The position numbers were made by a program, and so were the translations under genes. A stretch of DNA of 64,000 nt from Homalodisca vitripennis. Taxonomy: Eukaryota > Arthropoda > Insecta > Hemiptera > Cicadellidae. Under the pieces are notes generated by a model. That model ran no database searches and was not told the DNA's origin. It was given only the letters and a program-made list of their open reading frames with translations. Positions within the stretch are counted from its first letter, which is position 1; every line of letters starts with the position of its first letter. The stretch covers positions 49,227,001 through 49,291,000 of the forward strand of contig NC_060214.1 in the NCBI RefSeq assembly GCF_021130785.1, written 5' to 3'. Shown here one piece after another: positions 36,323 to 47,926 of the stretch.

Positions 36323-36943
36323 TGTGGCGTGACGACCACACGTAATTTAATTTTAAAAGTTCTCGGGTTCTAATGCGGACACGGTGATGGAATCTAGCCC
36401 AGGTTGCTGTAATAAAAATTCTCTCCTCGGTTGGCCAAATAAAACAATTTAGTTTATTGCGAAAACAATTTGAATTTTATTGCATAATTTAGAATCAGTT
36501 GAACAATTACAAATTTAGAACGGGAGAGAGAGCGAGAGAGCGATTTCACGCGAGCTTGACGCGTTCAAAACCCTGGCACGACTGCGACTCTGAACAACGA
36601 ACTCCAGGGAGCAGCGTTGTTCCAGACGCTACCTCAGCAAATTCCTGCCTGTTTACCACCCAGTAACTGCGCAGCTGCTCTGGGTATGGAAAATTACCAG
36701 GCTTACTGCTGACAGACTTGGACTTACAATTCATGTGCTGAATTAAAATATATATCTTCTCCACCTGCACTGCTTAACCTAATAAGTCTGGCTGCATATA
36801 TTCATTACTCGTTACTACAATTAAATGTTATGCTGAATAAAAATAAAATATATTACTGATGATTTAATATTTTAAATTGGCTGATTAAGACCGCATACGA
36901 TGTTACCGGTCTGGTCTTAGAACTATATGCTGGGGTCGTCACA
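36323..36943 (-). repeat. 3' LTR (left copy)
   Basis: 621 bp, starting TGTGGCG and ending GTCACA on the plus strand. The ends form a 9-bp inverted repeat (GTGACGACC at 36329-36337, GGTCGTCAC at 36934-36942). Read on the minus strand it contains two AATAAA signals (complement TTTATT near 36453 and 36476) suited to polyadenylation. It matches 47927-48551 base for base except for a 4-bp shorter GA tract near 36536-36541. Confidence 0.97.
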
Positions 36944-36956
36944 CTCCCCCCACCTT
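36944..36956 (-). promoter_or_regulatory. polypurine tract
   Basis: On the minus strand AAGGTGGGGGGAG lies directly before the 3' LTR start (TGTGACGACC). This is the normal position and composition for the plus-strand DNA primer of LTR elements. Confidence 0.85.
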
Positions 36957-39136
36957 AAAACCATACTTGTCCCCAAGTATGAGGAACCATCAGCCAGCAG
37001 CCAGAAGAAAAGTCTCTAATCTGCAGGGGAGGATCTCTGTCCTATCCTTTAGCAAGAAAATCTTAGTATATGTTCATTGATTACCATGCCAGCTGTCACT
37101 CAGTAGCCTCAACTAAATGAAATTTAAATAAACAATTGAGTTCCCTAAAAAGGCAGAAATTTCTTTTAATAAAAAAAAGTATGCAAACGCGATACGTAAT
37201 TCTTTAATTCGATCCGATCGCTCGCTCTCTTCTCAATGATTGAACACAAAAGATTTCAGGCTTACAACACATATATCATGGTATACTACGATACTAATTC
37301 AAGACCAGTCATTAACATCAGATAACCATTATCTCTAATGACCCAAATACGACTACCTAACCAGTAACACATTTAAAGCAATACGTAGTACAAGGGAACT
37401 AACCAGTGCTTCTAACTTAATCTAAAATACTTAAACATTTCAAGTTGAACTACAACACAACTACATTCTATTAATCTGGTTGAGCACTCCAGGATAACTA
37501 TGGTTTGATGGGTTTAATTTTAATGATTAAAAATATTAGTTGATAACATACCACATTTTGTAGAGCCTAATTAAATTTAAAATAATTATAAAGTGGTAGT
37601 CTTCTTTGTGAATTTTGAACGCTACTCCCCCATTTCCTGGTTAGGCCTCGTGGGTTTTCACTCGGGGGGCCGGTTTCCTCAGTCACCCCTACTATGGATT
37701 ATAATGGAGTTATCCTGAGTTAGTTCACTTGTACATCGACTATAACACAAAACCATTATAATATATACAGCCAACAAGTAGCATGTCATGAATGACATCA
37801 AACTTAACTAACAAAATAAATCGTTAAGAAACATCCTCAAGAACAGTACAAAAATTGTTAACATCTTAATTGTTCTTATTAAGCTACTAAGGCATCGACC
37901 AAACCATTACAGTACTACATTCCATAAGGGCCCTGACAAAAAGACTTAAAACTAGTGGCTCGACCCAGTTTAGTGGGTGGCCGTTACACTGTAAATGCGA
38001 GGGGGGTCTCTGGAAAAGCGGTTCAAAAACCTTTCATCTTTTAAAAAGTTTGCGTTGACGTTCTTCTGAACATCCAACAACTGGAGGACACATTCCTCAC
38101 ACTTCTCGACCTTCTTCAGTTTCATGACAGAAAACAACAACAAAAAAAAACTAAAACTAAAAGTTCCGCCCCCCACGCTTGGTTTTTAAGGGCATTGTGG
38201 ACCTGGGGCTCCCCAAGGTTTTCACCTCGCTTACCCCTGGAAACAGGGTAGCTCACCGAGACCTTCCTCCTACATTTCATTACATTCTACTGATGCCTTA
38301 GAGCTTAAAATTAACATAAGCCAAAAATGTTCATATAAAACTCACAATTCACTTAAAAGAAAACTAACAAACGAATTACAACTTTACTACTTCGGCCAGA
38401 CTGGAGACGTTACACCGCTTAGTTGGTTGCGCAAGCCAACTAGGCAGTTTGCGACAAGTTAGTCTAACAATTAATTATTGTTGAACGCATGGGTATCAAG
38501 CCAACAATGGGTTACACAGTCCAGAACTTTGGGGTAAAGGTAGGATCAGGGTTAAGGGTATGTTTGGATGGCCGGCAGGTCCTTCCTGTGCCCCATGTGG
38601 TTGTCTCACGTGTTTATTTTACTTACGTTTTGTCAATCGCTTAAAATATTAGCCAATTATCGAATAATTTGGAAAATTATATCTCCAAGTCTGCCTGATC
38701 AAAACATAAGATCAGTTACACATTCCACAACACTACAATTTAACAAATTAAAATGTTACATCTAAAAACATGGTTACATCAACAATCACCAATCTAACAT
38801 AACTACGAGTATATTCCTTAATACATCTTCCAGTGTCTCCTTTAACAACTGTCCCGTGTGCACACATCTCTCAACACAACTTGACTAGTCAACCACAATT
38901 AACACAAATCGATCATTCCGCTTACTCAAGTTCTTTGAAAGATTATTCTGTCACAGCATTAACACGAATGTCTGGAGCAATCGGTATGGAGTTTGCCAAG
39001 CAAAACTTCCTCACCATACCACAGTGAGTTGAGGGACTCACACTTATTCAGAGTGTCATTACTCACAGTTACAAAGCTTGTATCACGTCCCGCAGTCGCT
39101 CGAGATTATACAACTTCGACTGCCTCCACGTTCTGT
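36957..39136 (-). other. long 3' non-coding region of the LTR element
   Basis: About 2.2 kb between the Env stop and the polypurine tract, with no recognised domain. A minus-strand open stretch (37970-38176) has KCEECVLQLLDVQ but resembles nothing known. There are two G/C-rich patches (37630-37700 and 38160-38280) and a stem-loop candidate TAGTTGG..CCAACTA near 38420-38445. It is unusually long for a gypsy-type element and may hold regulatory sequence or a lost gene. Confidence 0.6.
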
Positions 39137-41100
39137 TCAAACATCGTTTATCTCTCCAGGGTTCACACCCTCTTGGTCTCCTTCAGGACTGTCTAGTGAC
39201 GTCAGGCCTCTCACTTTTTGCGAAGAGACCTCGGTCAGAGTGGCGGAGCGACGCTGTCGGCGACGGTTCCGGCGACTCGACCACCATGCCATCACAGGCA
39301 TAACAAATCTGTAACACATGTACACAAGCATCAGGATTGACACTAACCCAAAACTACCAGCAGCTGCCACTTTTGCAGCATAAAACCTTCGACCAAACAG
39401 AATGTGGGACTTCAGATGGCGGACTACGTCCTCCGGACGGTACTCCTTAACACCTAATGTGCCCAGCCGTTCGTTCAGTCCCTGCAGGACTTTCACAGCC
39501 GTCTCCTGCTCAGAGCTAAACAGCTCCTTCTCCTCGCTTGTGTAAATTTCTTCCACATTTGGAAACACAATTTCACTTATCTGTTCTGAGAACACAGAGC
39601 TGCCGTGAATACGGGCAGGCACCTTGAATTCTTCAGAGACAACATCACACATATCAATTCCTCTAAATTCACCGACCCCCTTCACTACCGCGGAAGTTAT
39701 ATTCAGGGTCCCGTCACTAGTTAGACAGTTCAAAGTAAATCTGTGCTCCTCTGAGGCACTGTATATCCATCGGCTTGGAGTTTTGACAAGTACCGGGGAC
39801 CTTAATCCCGATATTAATTTTCTACCACAGAGCCTCACTTGCTCGTAATGAAACATCTCAACCGCACAATTTGGTCTCTTGCTTACGCTTAACAGGACAT
39901 TCGATAACGGGCAAACAATCAGTTGTTCCCCTCGACACTCTCGGTCGAATTCCAATTGATTGTACATCGAGTACATCAACCGATCCTTACTGATCAATAA
40001 TTTTTTGGGTAGGTACCAACTTCCCACTGGGTCCATACTTTGAGAGAGGCATCATACACCGGATAGATAATAATATCATATAATTGGAACATCTTATTAT
40101 CGTTTGAAAGAGGCAACCTCATCACTACCCTTAAGGTGTGAATCGTTGTATAACTATGAACAACTACAGCAGAATAAAATTGATGAATATTTTCTAATTT
40201 AACAGGTGAATACAATTTAGTCGTTGGAGGTATAACCTTTTCAATTTCCTTCAAAATTCTTAGATACTCATGAGGTGTTAGCAAGTTACTGTCAACCTTC
40301 CCAGCTGCTAAGCTCTCAATTGCTTGATGGAATTTAGTTATCTTTTGCCTTGCACTACTTACTGTTTCTTTAGTATCCGAAAGCGCAGAGAAACTTAACT
40401 TCAAATATTCAAAAAGAGTTTTTAACTGATAATGAGCAGCATTTGCTTGTGTGAAAATTTTAACCATTTGTTCATGCATATTAGAATGATATTCTTTCAA
40501 TATAGAAATTACGTTATTTATTGTTTTTGCATGTGATACTATTTCCGCCTGCATATTTGCTAGAACAGTCACCTGCTCCTTAGCTTGATGCACTATTTTC
40601 TCGTTGGTGTTGTACAAATAATCCATTTTTCCATCAATAATTTCTAAATCGCTATTTTCAAGTGTACCAAACAGAAACTTTAACACATGACCTCCTGCAT
40701 CTACTAAACCTCGTTTTCCACGTCTTTGTGGTAACAGTTTTATTAGATCATCAATTTCATTTAGGTATTCACTAACTGACTGCTGTAATAGCACAAATTC
40801 GTAACGAAATCCGGCTTCCAATTGAATTAATGGAGAGTGTGAACTCATATTTTCATTAAGTAGATCTTCGAAAAATGTATTAAAATGATTCTTTACCTCA
40901 GTTACCAAGATACTTAGATTTCGGGATTCCTCTTCAATCTGCGTCAAGTTGTACTGCAACGTGGACTCTCCAATGGCTGTCCGTCAGCAGCACATCTCTG
41001 CCTCCTTCAAATATGACCCCTTGCTGGAAGCAGCTTACTACTCCCAGGATTAGAAAAATCAATCCTAAAAACAGAACTTCAAATTTATATCGAGTTTTAC
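39137..41100 (-). pseudogene. env: errantivirus-type Env (F-like fusion protein), broken
   Basis: Three minus-strand frames. The first (about 41090-40950) has a hydrophobic signal-peptide-like stretch. The second (40959-39994, 321 codons) has a basic furin-type cleavage site at residues 79-83 followed by a Gly-rich hydrophobic segment typical of a fusion peptide, then long helical regions. The third (40036-39137, 299 codons) has Cys-containing ectodomain sequence, one membrane helix at about residues 222-248 and a basic tail. This is the plan of insect errantivirus Env and baculovirus F proteins, which sit in the membrane and drive fusion. The frame changes near 40950 and 40010-40030 leave the gene broken. 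Confidence 0.85.
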
Positions 41101-41179
41101 CTTTACAACACGAAATACCAGTCCCATAAGCATGTCAAGCACTTCCCACTTGTCAAAGCACCACCGATATAATTCCCAA

Positions 41180-42503
41180 CTATGGCACATAGTCTTCGAG
41201 GCGTGCTGGCCTCCTTTTTACACGTGGCAACCTATTTCCCGTACGAGGTGTGCCAACACTTGGTACAGGGATACCATCATCTGCTGATGGTGTTCCCTCA
41301 CCAATACAGATATTCGAGTCTGGAATCTCGATATCGCCAACATCGTCGTCAACGTGCACTTCCGGCACCTGGTTCACCTTGGTTCTACTCACGTACGGTT
41401 TTACTCGATTTACGTGAACCACGATTTCTCTATTTCTCACTTTCAAAACTAAATTCAACGACGATAACACCTTGACTATCCTGTAGGGACCCTTCCATAG
41501 TTTTGACAGTTTCTTCACTCTGTGACGTCCGATACTCGGCACGTGCAACAGAACGTACTGGCCTTCCTCGTACAACGAATCCTTCACTTTCATGTTGTAC
41601 TGCCTTTCATACTTGGCCCTGGCCAATGCCTTACGTCGCGCAGCAACTTCATGGGTTTCCTTTAACTTCGCGCGCAGAGTCTCTACATGATCACCAAATA
41701 CCTCGTTATCTTCCGTGATAGTCAAGTCACCCTCCATAGGAGCTTCCATTTTTCGCCCAAACAACATTTCGTACGGCGAAAATCCCGTAGCCTCATGGCT
41801 TTGACTGTTATAAGCCATAGTTATATATGGGAGATATTCATCCCAATCAGTCTGATGACGGTTTCACAAAGTGACTAAGCATTTTGGCAAATAGTCGCGT
41901 GTACTCTCTCTAGCCGACCATTACTCTGTGGGTGAAAACCCTGTAGTCTGGATTTTCCTGATGTGCAAGAATTTGCACAACTGTTTGATCAGGTCAGAGG
42001 TAAAGTTTGCCCCTTGATCTGTAATCAAAGCCTTGGGAACACCAAACTTAGTAATCACTCTCTGCACTAGAGCTCGAGCCACCTGGTCTGCTGTTTGGTC
42101 AGGCAATGGTATAAATTCACAATACCGTGTGAAATGATCCATCACACTCAAGATGTACACGTTTTCTCGACTCACTGATGGGCAAGGGCCCTACTATGTC
42201 GGCTGCCACTACTTCGAAAGGAACCTTGGGCTCGTTAAACAACGTTCCAAGGGGGGCCTTTGCCTTTCCATAGTTGGTTCGTTGACTACAACTGTGGCAC
42301 GAACGCACATAGTCTAATACGTCCTTATCCATGCCCTTCCACCAGAATTTTGCCTTAATACGGTCTAACGTCTTAGCCACCGCTGCATGTCCCGTCGTTG
42401 GCAGGTCATGGTTCAACCTGATTACCTCACGAGTAAGAGATGAGGGGACCACAATCTTCTTGTCACCTCCGCTCACTCTGTACAGGATCTTTTCTGGGCT
42501 CAA
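41180..42503 (-). pseudogene. pol (IN): integrase, broken into several frames
   Basis: The frame 42503-42117 carries the zinc-binding residues His32, His39, Cys69 and Cys72 and the first catalytic Asp in ADIVGPLP (Asp102). The frame 42175-41921 carries the second catalytic Asp in ITDQGANFTS (Asp53 of that piece). The catalytic Glu lies in a third frame near 41905-41912 (RLERV). The frame 41818-41180 (212 codons) is the C-terminal part, with SPYEMLFGRKM, a chromatin/DNA-binding WKGPYRIVKVL block and NRVKPY. Integrase inserts the cDNA into host DNA. At least three frame changes separate the parts. There are two breaks near 42150 and 41920, plus one between 41820 and 41900. Confidence 0.92.
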
Positions 42504-42504
42504 C

Positions 42505-43893
42505 TTAAAAACACTTGGCCTTCCTTAACTCTTGACAATGAGGATCATTCTTTTGATGCTCACGCAGTGTGGCAAGGTCAACCACAGGGAGCTCGTCCCT
42601 GCGAGTAGCTGCGCACATAGCTCTACTGAGAGCATCAGCGTTGGTATGTCTCTTTCCCGGCTTGTGTTCCACGGTGTAAGTGAACTCAGCAAGCCTCAGC
42701 GCCCACCTCATTAGTCTACTACTTGGATCTTTCAAAGATAACATCCACTTTAGTGCTGCGTGATCTGTCACAGCCTTAAATTCACGGCCTAACAAATAAC
42801 ATCTAAAATACTTTGTAGCCCATACTAAACCTAGCAGTTCTCTTTCGGTCGTAGAATAATTCCTTTCAGCAGGAAAAAGAGTGCGAGAAGCGTACGCGAC
42901 TGGATGTTCTTCTCCATCTACTTCTTGGGACAATACAGCCCCTAGAGCGTCAATACTGGCATCAGTAGCCAAGGTGAACGGCTTACTGAAATCGGGGAAG
43001 ACCAACACTGGTGATGAGACTAGCTTCTGCTTAAGTGTCTCAAACGCAGTTTGGCACGCTTGATCCCAATCGAACTCCTTCCCTTGCTTGGTCAAGTCAA
43101 AAAGAGGTTTCCCCAATGGCAGCAAAGCCTTTCTATGAAACCGGCGGTAATATCCGGCCAAACCTAAAAAGGACCGTACATCTTTTACAGTCTTAGGTAC
43201 AGGGAATCCCTCTACAGCCTTAACCTTTCCTGGGTCGGGTTCTACACCATGGCCAGTTATTACATGACCCAGGTAGTTAACCTCGCCTACTGCAAATTTA
43301 CATTTACTGAGTTGCACGCTCAAATTAACATCACGTAGCTTACTCAACACTTCACTCAAATGCGACAAATGCGAAGCCAAATCTTTCGAGAACAAGATAA
43401 TATCGTCCAGATACACTAAACACTTTTCCCCTTTTAATCCCATAAGAACTGAATCCATCAGGCGCTGAAATGTTGCAGGCGCCGTAGACAGTCCAAAGGG
43501 CATACGTAGATACTCATAGTGACCTCCTGGCACATTAAAGGCAGTTTTCGGTCGACTTTCCTCATCTACCATAATCTGATGATAACCACTTCTCAAGTCA
43601 AGTGTAGTATACATGGTACATCCTCCCAGCGAGTCAAGTGTCTCAGCGATGTTGGGTAGAGGATATACATCAGGTACAGTCACAGCGTTGACTGCTCTAA
43701 AGTCTACGCAGAAACGATATTTCTTACTGCCATCCACAGATTTCTTCGGGACGATGACTACAGGCGACGCCCACGGGCTATGACTAGGAGTTATTATTCC
43801 CTTGTCCAGTTGGTCTTTAATCAACTCATCCACTATGGGTTTCTGATGAAATGGCCGATGTGCATTGCAGAGGCTGGGCCTCACTATGTGCAA
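42505..43893 (-). pseudogene. pol (RT-RH): reverse transcriptase and RNase H
   Basis: 462 open codons. The RT holds SPWASPVVIVPKK (39-51), FCVDFRAVN (61-69), motif A TTLDL (Asp99), MPFGLSTAPATFQRLM (131-146), YLDD (161-164) and SFLGLAGYYRRF (241-252). RNase H follows with TDASIDALGAVL (Asp311), YASRTL, Glu350/352 region, VTDHAALKW (Asp377) and NADALSR (Asp420). All catalytic residues are present. At the front, the segment linking the previous frame to PFHQKPIVDELI is missing residues usual in gypsy elements, with a frame change near 43855-43865. The end reads into a stop at a T-run (42505) where the integrase frame begins. Confidence 0.93.
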
Positions 43894-45340
43894 ACACGTC
43901 CCTGTATTCCTCTAGTACTCTTTTAACCTCTTGTCGCTCGGGTAGTCTCAAATGGCTAAGTTTTTCATCTACACATTTATCAAACAATTCGTATTCTTTG
44001 ATAGCTAGTCCTACTCGCTTCGTTGTCACATCTACATCATCCAAGATGGTCTTCCGCATCAACTCTGCGAGTTTCAGCTTTCCCTCTTCATTGAGGTGTA
44101 GCCCATGCTTGGTATACAAGCGCCTAGCAAACCTTCCTCGCATCTCACAGAAGGACATCCTTCCCCGTCCCTCCGAATTGGTTCTTTTTACGAAGGACCT
44201 AAGTAGATCATTCGCTCTCTTCAGATCTCCTATTACATTCTTGTCGAACCTATCAGGAATTCCCATAACTACAATGCGAGCATCCCACTTATTAGGTATT
44301 GCTTGAAGGGCTTGTTGTAGGGTGCGCGAGTAAGGAGCACCTCTATCCACGTCATTAGTTCCTGCCATCACCAGTACCGTATCACCCTGAGTCAGCTGTG
44401 CAATCTCTCTTTTAAGATTACCCATCGCATCTTTAAGCTTACCATTAGGTACAAACCACGAACTGAGCTCAAAGTTCCCTGGCAACCTCTCTTCCAATAA
44501 CTGCTGAATTCCGCGACCGTGACTATCCGCTATCAAGACTATCTTACGTTTGACCTTATCTATCGTATCGTTACTAACTGATTCCACTATTCCAAATTTA
44601 GAATTTACCGTAAGGGATACTTCTTCTCCACTTACATTCACAGCCTTCGCCCAACATTTATTGTTCACTATTTTAGTTAATACTCGTGCCAAATACACGC
44701 CCTGTATGGTAAGACCCACTGGTTCGACCACTACATCCGAACCCTCCAGATTATCATTAGTCGTAGATCCAAATTTGCTTAACTTCAACTGAACCAGTTT
44801 CTCACTCCGCGCGGGTATTGTGACATCTTTTGCGTTATACACGTAATTCTCTATACAACTGTCCTGGCGTTTAGCCACTCGGACAACCTCAGGTGTCGTA
44901 GTAGGGGCCTGTGCCTTTTTGTGGCGCGGCGCAACTACTTGCCTACCTGAATCGGGGACACTCTCACCCCTGTGCAACCGATTTAACCAAATGTCATTTC
45001 CAGACATACGGAGAACACCTTCCGTGATGTCTATCGATGCACTTCCCTCTTTCAGAATATCACAACCTAACACGGCTAAATACCCACGGGGTAGGTTACT
45101 CACAACAAAGTTCCCTTTCACCGGCACACCCGGCTTTAACATCAAAGTCACTTTTTGTCTGCCGTAAATCTTCAGAGTTCGTCCTGAAATTCCCCGGATA
45201 ATCAAGTCAGGCTTTGTCATCGGAGCTACAGCGGCTCCACGTTTGATGAGCGACACCTGAGCACCGGTATCAATTAATATCTTTCCCTCGGCATTATCCA
45301 CACGCCCCATGGCAACTAGTTCCTCGGCTAAATCTTTCAC
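43826..45340 (-). CDS. pol (PR): pol N-terminal part: aspartic protease plus SGNH-like domain
   Basis: 504 open codons. Residues ~15-115 are a retropepsin-type aspartic protease with ILIDTGAQVSLI (catalytic Asp24) and a VLGCDIL flap/C-terminal block (90-96). A linker follows. Residues ~264-433 (about 44042-44551) look like an SGNH/GDSL hydrolase: block I IADSHGRG (Ser273), block III GTNDV (327-331) and block V KHGLHLNEEG (His415). The usual block V Asp is His412, so one member of the triad is altered. Residues 455-495 (LRLPERQEVKRVLEEYRD) are the normal lead-in to RT. The protease processes the polyprotein; a role for the SGNH-like part is unknown. The frame ends at a break before RT. Confidence 0.88.
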   Translation of the reverse strand: MKDLAEELVAMGRVDNAEGKILIDTGAQVSLIKRGAAVAPMTKPDLIIRGISGRTLKIYGRQKVTLMLKPGVPVKGNFVVSNLPRGYLAVLGCDILKEGSASIDITEGVLRMSGNDIWLNRLHRGESVPDSGRQVVAPRHKKAQAPTTTPEVVRVAKRQDSCIENYVYNAKDVTIPARSEKLVQLKLSKFGSTTNDNLEGSDVVVEPVGLTIQGVYLARVLTKIVNNKCWAKAVNVSGEEVSLTVNSKFGIVESVSNDTIDKVKRKIVLIADSHGRGIQQLLEERLPGNFELSSWFVPNGKLKDAMGNLKREIAQLTQGDTVLVMAGTNDVDRGAPYSRTLQQALQAIPNKWDARIVVMGIPDRFDKNVIGDLKRANDLLRSFVKRTNSEGRGRMSFCEMRGRFARRLYTKHGLHLNEEGKLKLAELMRKTILDDVDVTTKRVGLAIKEYELFDKCVDEKLSHLRLPERQEVKRVLEEYRDVFAHSEAQPLQCTSAISSETHSG

Positions 45341-45477
45341 AACCGGAACTATTCGTATTTCTTTATCTACTCGGGCGGTTTCACGACTCTTAACTAAGGC
45401 TCCTACTCTAGGTTCACAAGTGTTCTTTCCAGTCGTTACATTTCTTTTCGTCGCCTTGGCCTGCGGTTGTGGCTCAT

Positions 45478-46451
45478 TTACTCTCGGGGACGGGTGGCGG
45501 CGACTCCACTGGCCCCTGCCCCGTTTCCCGACTGACTAGCACTAGGAGTGCTGGTTGGAAGTTTTACGCGACAATCCTTTTGTCTGTGCCCTGGCTTATT
45601 ACATCGCCAGCACCTCGAGTCATTACTGGGTCTACTAAATCCCCTATTGTCCCGACACTCACGAGACGTGTGCCCCGGATTATGGCACCGATAACAAACA
45701 AGGTCAGTTTGAAAAACCTTCCGTTCATCTGTAGCGCGAGACGGATCTTTCGATTGCTTCAAAATGTGATCAATTGCCACCGCTGTAGTGACGGCTTCTC
45801 GGATGTTAGTAGGGAATTTTAGTCTCGTCTGATCACCAACGTGTCCAATAAGACCTCGGGTAAAAGCATCCAAAGCTCTACGATCGGCTTCTTCCCTTAG
45901 TGCAGCATTAACTTCTGGATTTGCAGTGACTCGCACTGTCTTTTCATTTAATGTCCGCACTCGATCAGCAAAAGCTTCAATCGTTTCACCCCTCCGTTGC
46001 TGTATTACAGACAACTGCTGGAAGTAACAATCTTTCGGAGCTTTGTCACTAAACCGTTGTGTCAAAACTTCTTTAAATCCCGCATAAGTACTCAACCGGC
46101 CTTGATCCTCCGATCGAATAAAACTCAAGGCGGTTCCAGCCAATCTCAATTTAGCAACCCTTAATTTTTCGTCGTTTCCCAATGACTTAATTCACCGACA
46201 TTGTCGATACTTTCAAAGAAGTGGAGAACAGCCTCCGGCTTTCCTCCATCAAAGGGAGTGATCGAGCCTACCATGTCGAACGTAGGTCGTTCTGTATGAC
46301 CTCGCAAAGTTTCCTCCAACATGGTGTTCAGGTGGTCACTTCGATCCAACCTAGCATGACCAAGAGTCTCCAACCGTTCAGTTACCGCATCAATGGCTTC
46401 CTGGAGGTCCATTTCTTGCCCTCCAATACTAACGCGACCAGCCATTGTCAA
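45478..46451 (-). pseudogene. gag: Gag with two CCHC zinc knuckles, one frame break
   Basis: The first frame (46451-46161, 96 codons) starts with MTMAGRVS and contains MVGSITPFDGGKPEAVLHFF, the entry to the capsid-like region. The second frame (46182-45478, 234 codons) continues with KLRLAGTALSFI, FKEVLTQRF, RRGETIEAFADRVRTL and AFTRGLIG, the capsid-like region of gypsy Gag. It ends with two zinc knuckles, CYRCHNPGHTSREC and CWRCNKPGHRQKDC, that bind RNA, then a Ser/Gly-rich tail. The frames overlap by about 20 bp at a short A/G run near 46170. Gag forms the particle that packages the element RNA. The 45341-45477 stretch links it to the protease frame. Confidence 0.92.
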
Positions 46452-47906
46452 TCAGTTCAGGCACACTTACTTTCAAAAAGTGGACAAGTCCCAACTTAGT
46501 TTTCCAAAAATAATTTTAAAAGATTTTTCTCAATTAAATTTTCAATTAAATAATTATGTGCTCTCTCCCGTTTGTGAAAAGTAATTAAAATCAAGAAATA
46601 ATTTTAATTTATCGACTTGCAATCAATCAATCAACTTTCAATTCAGCTCTAATCAATCCACTTTTTGTCTAAGTCCTGAACACTAATCAAATACGAAGTT
46701 ACACCACGATTTATTCTAAGTCAAGACAACCTACTATGTCTGAGCAAAGAATAATTCCAATATTTCAATATTTACTTTTCCTTCAAATTACCCAAAAAAT
46801 ATTTAAAATACCTTTTTACCTATCACTCAATTCATCATACAATTCATCACGAATGTCGAAACCTATTCCACAAAATTTAATCTTCTTTCTTCGTGCCTGT
46901 AAATAAACTTAGCAAACTAACTCAATCAGGGTTTGCTGGTTCCACCACGGACGAGAGGAAGAATTTAAACCATAATAAAAAATCAAAAGTCAAAACTTTA
47001 AAGTTAATCAAAAGTTTAAAGTTTAATTACAATTTAACTATCATCAGATGAACAAGTTCCCAAAGTTTCAACAAAATATAACCAAGTCCAACGTTAATTC
47101 TTCAAAAATATTTAAATTTATAATTTATTTCACTTCCCTTTAATGACTACTACCCCTTATCTTCCTTCTCTCACAACGTGGTTAGCCTCCTGCCCTGTAC
47201 CGGTACCTTTGAGTTAGCCTAACCAAGTCAGAAAGGTTAGGTTATCAACTAATTTGTATAATTAAGTTAGTTTTAGAAGCAGTTAATTTAGGTTAATCAG
47301 GTTTTAACTACCAGTTAAATCAGTACATTAAAACCTTAGAGTGTACGTTTATTTTTGATCAATATCAGGTATAAGAATTGAACTACTGAGGGACTAGTCC
47401 AATCAAAACAAAGTACTACCGAATAACTACTCAATTATTCACAACTACCGAAATAACGATTGTCGAGATTCAAGTAATCGACAACCGAATGCCTAACAAA
47501 GAATATAACTAGTTAGTAATGTCGAATGGAATTGTGGGAGCTTACAACAAGTATGGCGGACTATTAGCGTCTATTGTTCTCAGCCAATATGGCGTCTCTA
47601 TTACAAGTATTACTTTAAAATTCAATAAAAATTATAAAAATCAATCAAAAAAAGTTTTCAATTAGTTTTAAATTTAAAACATTAAATTACCTTTGACTTA
47701 GTCACCTCGTGATTTCAACAATTTCAAATATTACGTTTTATAAACAGTTTCTAGGCTAGCATTATTCTACGGGCAGAATAAAAATTACTTACCCATCATC
47801 CTTGTCCCGGCTTCTTGCACCAACTTTTCGATTTCTTCAACGAAACAAAGAAACACTAATTTATTTTTAGAAAGACGAACCGACCGACAGAACCAACTGA
47901 CACAAC
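46452..47906 (-). other. leader (5' untranslated) region of the LTR element
   Basis: About 1.45 kb between the PBS and the gag start with no coding signal on the minus strand. It is AT-rich with many short Phe/Lys-type open stretches only. It would hold packaging and possibly insulator or promoter elements, but none is recognisable by eye. Confidence 0.6.
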
Positions 47907-47922
47907 CCCACACCTGACACCA
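47907..47922 (-). promoter_or_regulatory. primer binding site, tRNA-Leu-like
   Basis: On the minus strand, 4 bases after the 5' LTR, the sequence reads TGGTGTCAGGTGTGGG. It is complementary, with one mismatch, to the 3' end typical of metazoan tRNA-Leu (CCCACTCCTGACACCA). Distance and orientation are right for minus-strand priming. Confidence 0.75.
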
Positions 47923-47926
47923 AATA

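Noticed and set aside
36546..36770. 74-codon minus-strand frame repeated at 48154-48378
   Set aside because: It lies wholly inside both LTRs and is repeated only because the LTRs are; no known domain.
41182..46584. Many plus-strand open frames across the LTR element
   Set aside because: They are antisense shadows of gag-pol.
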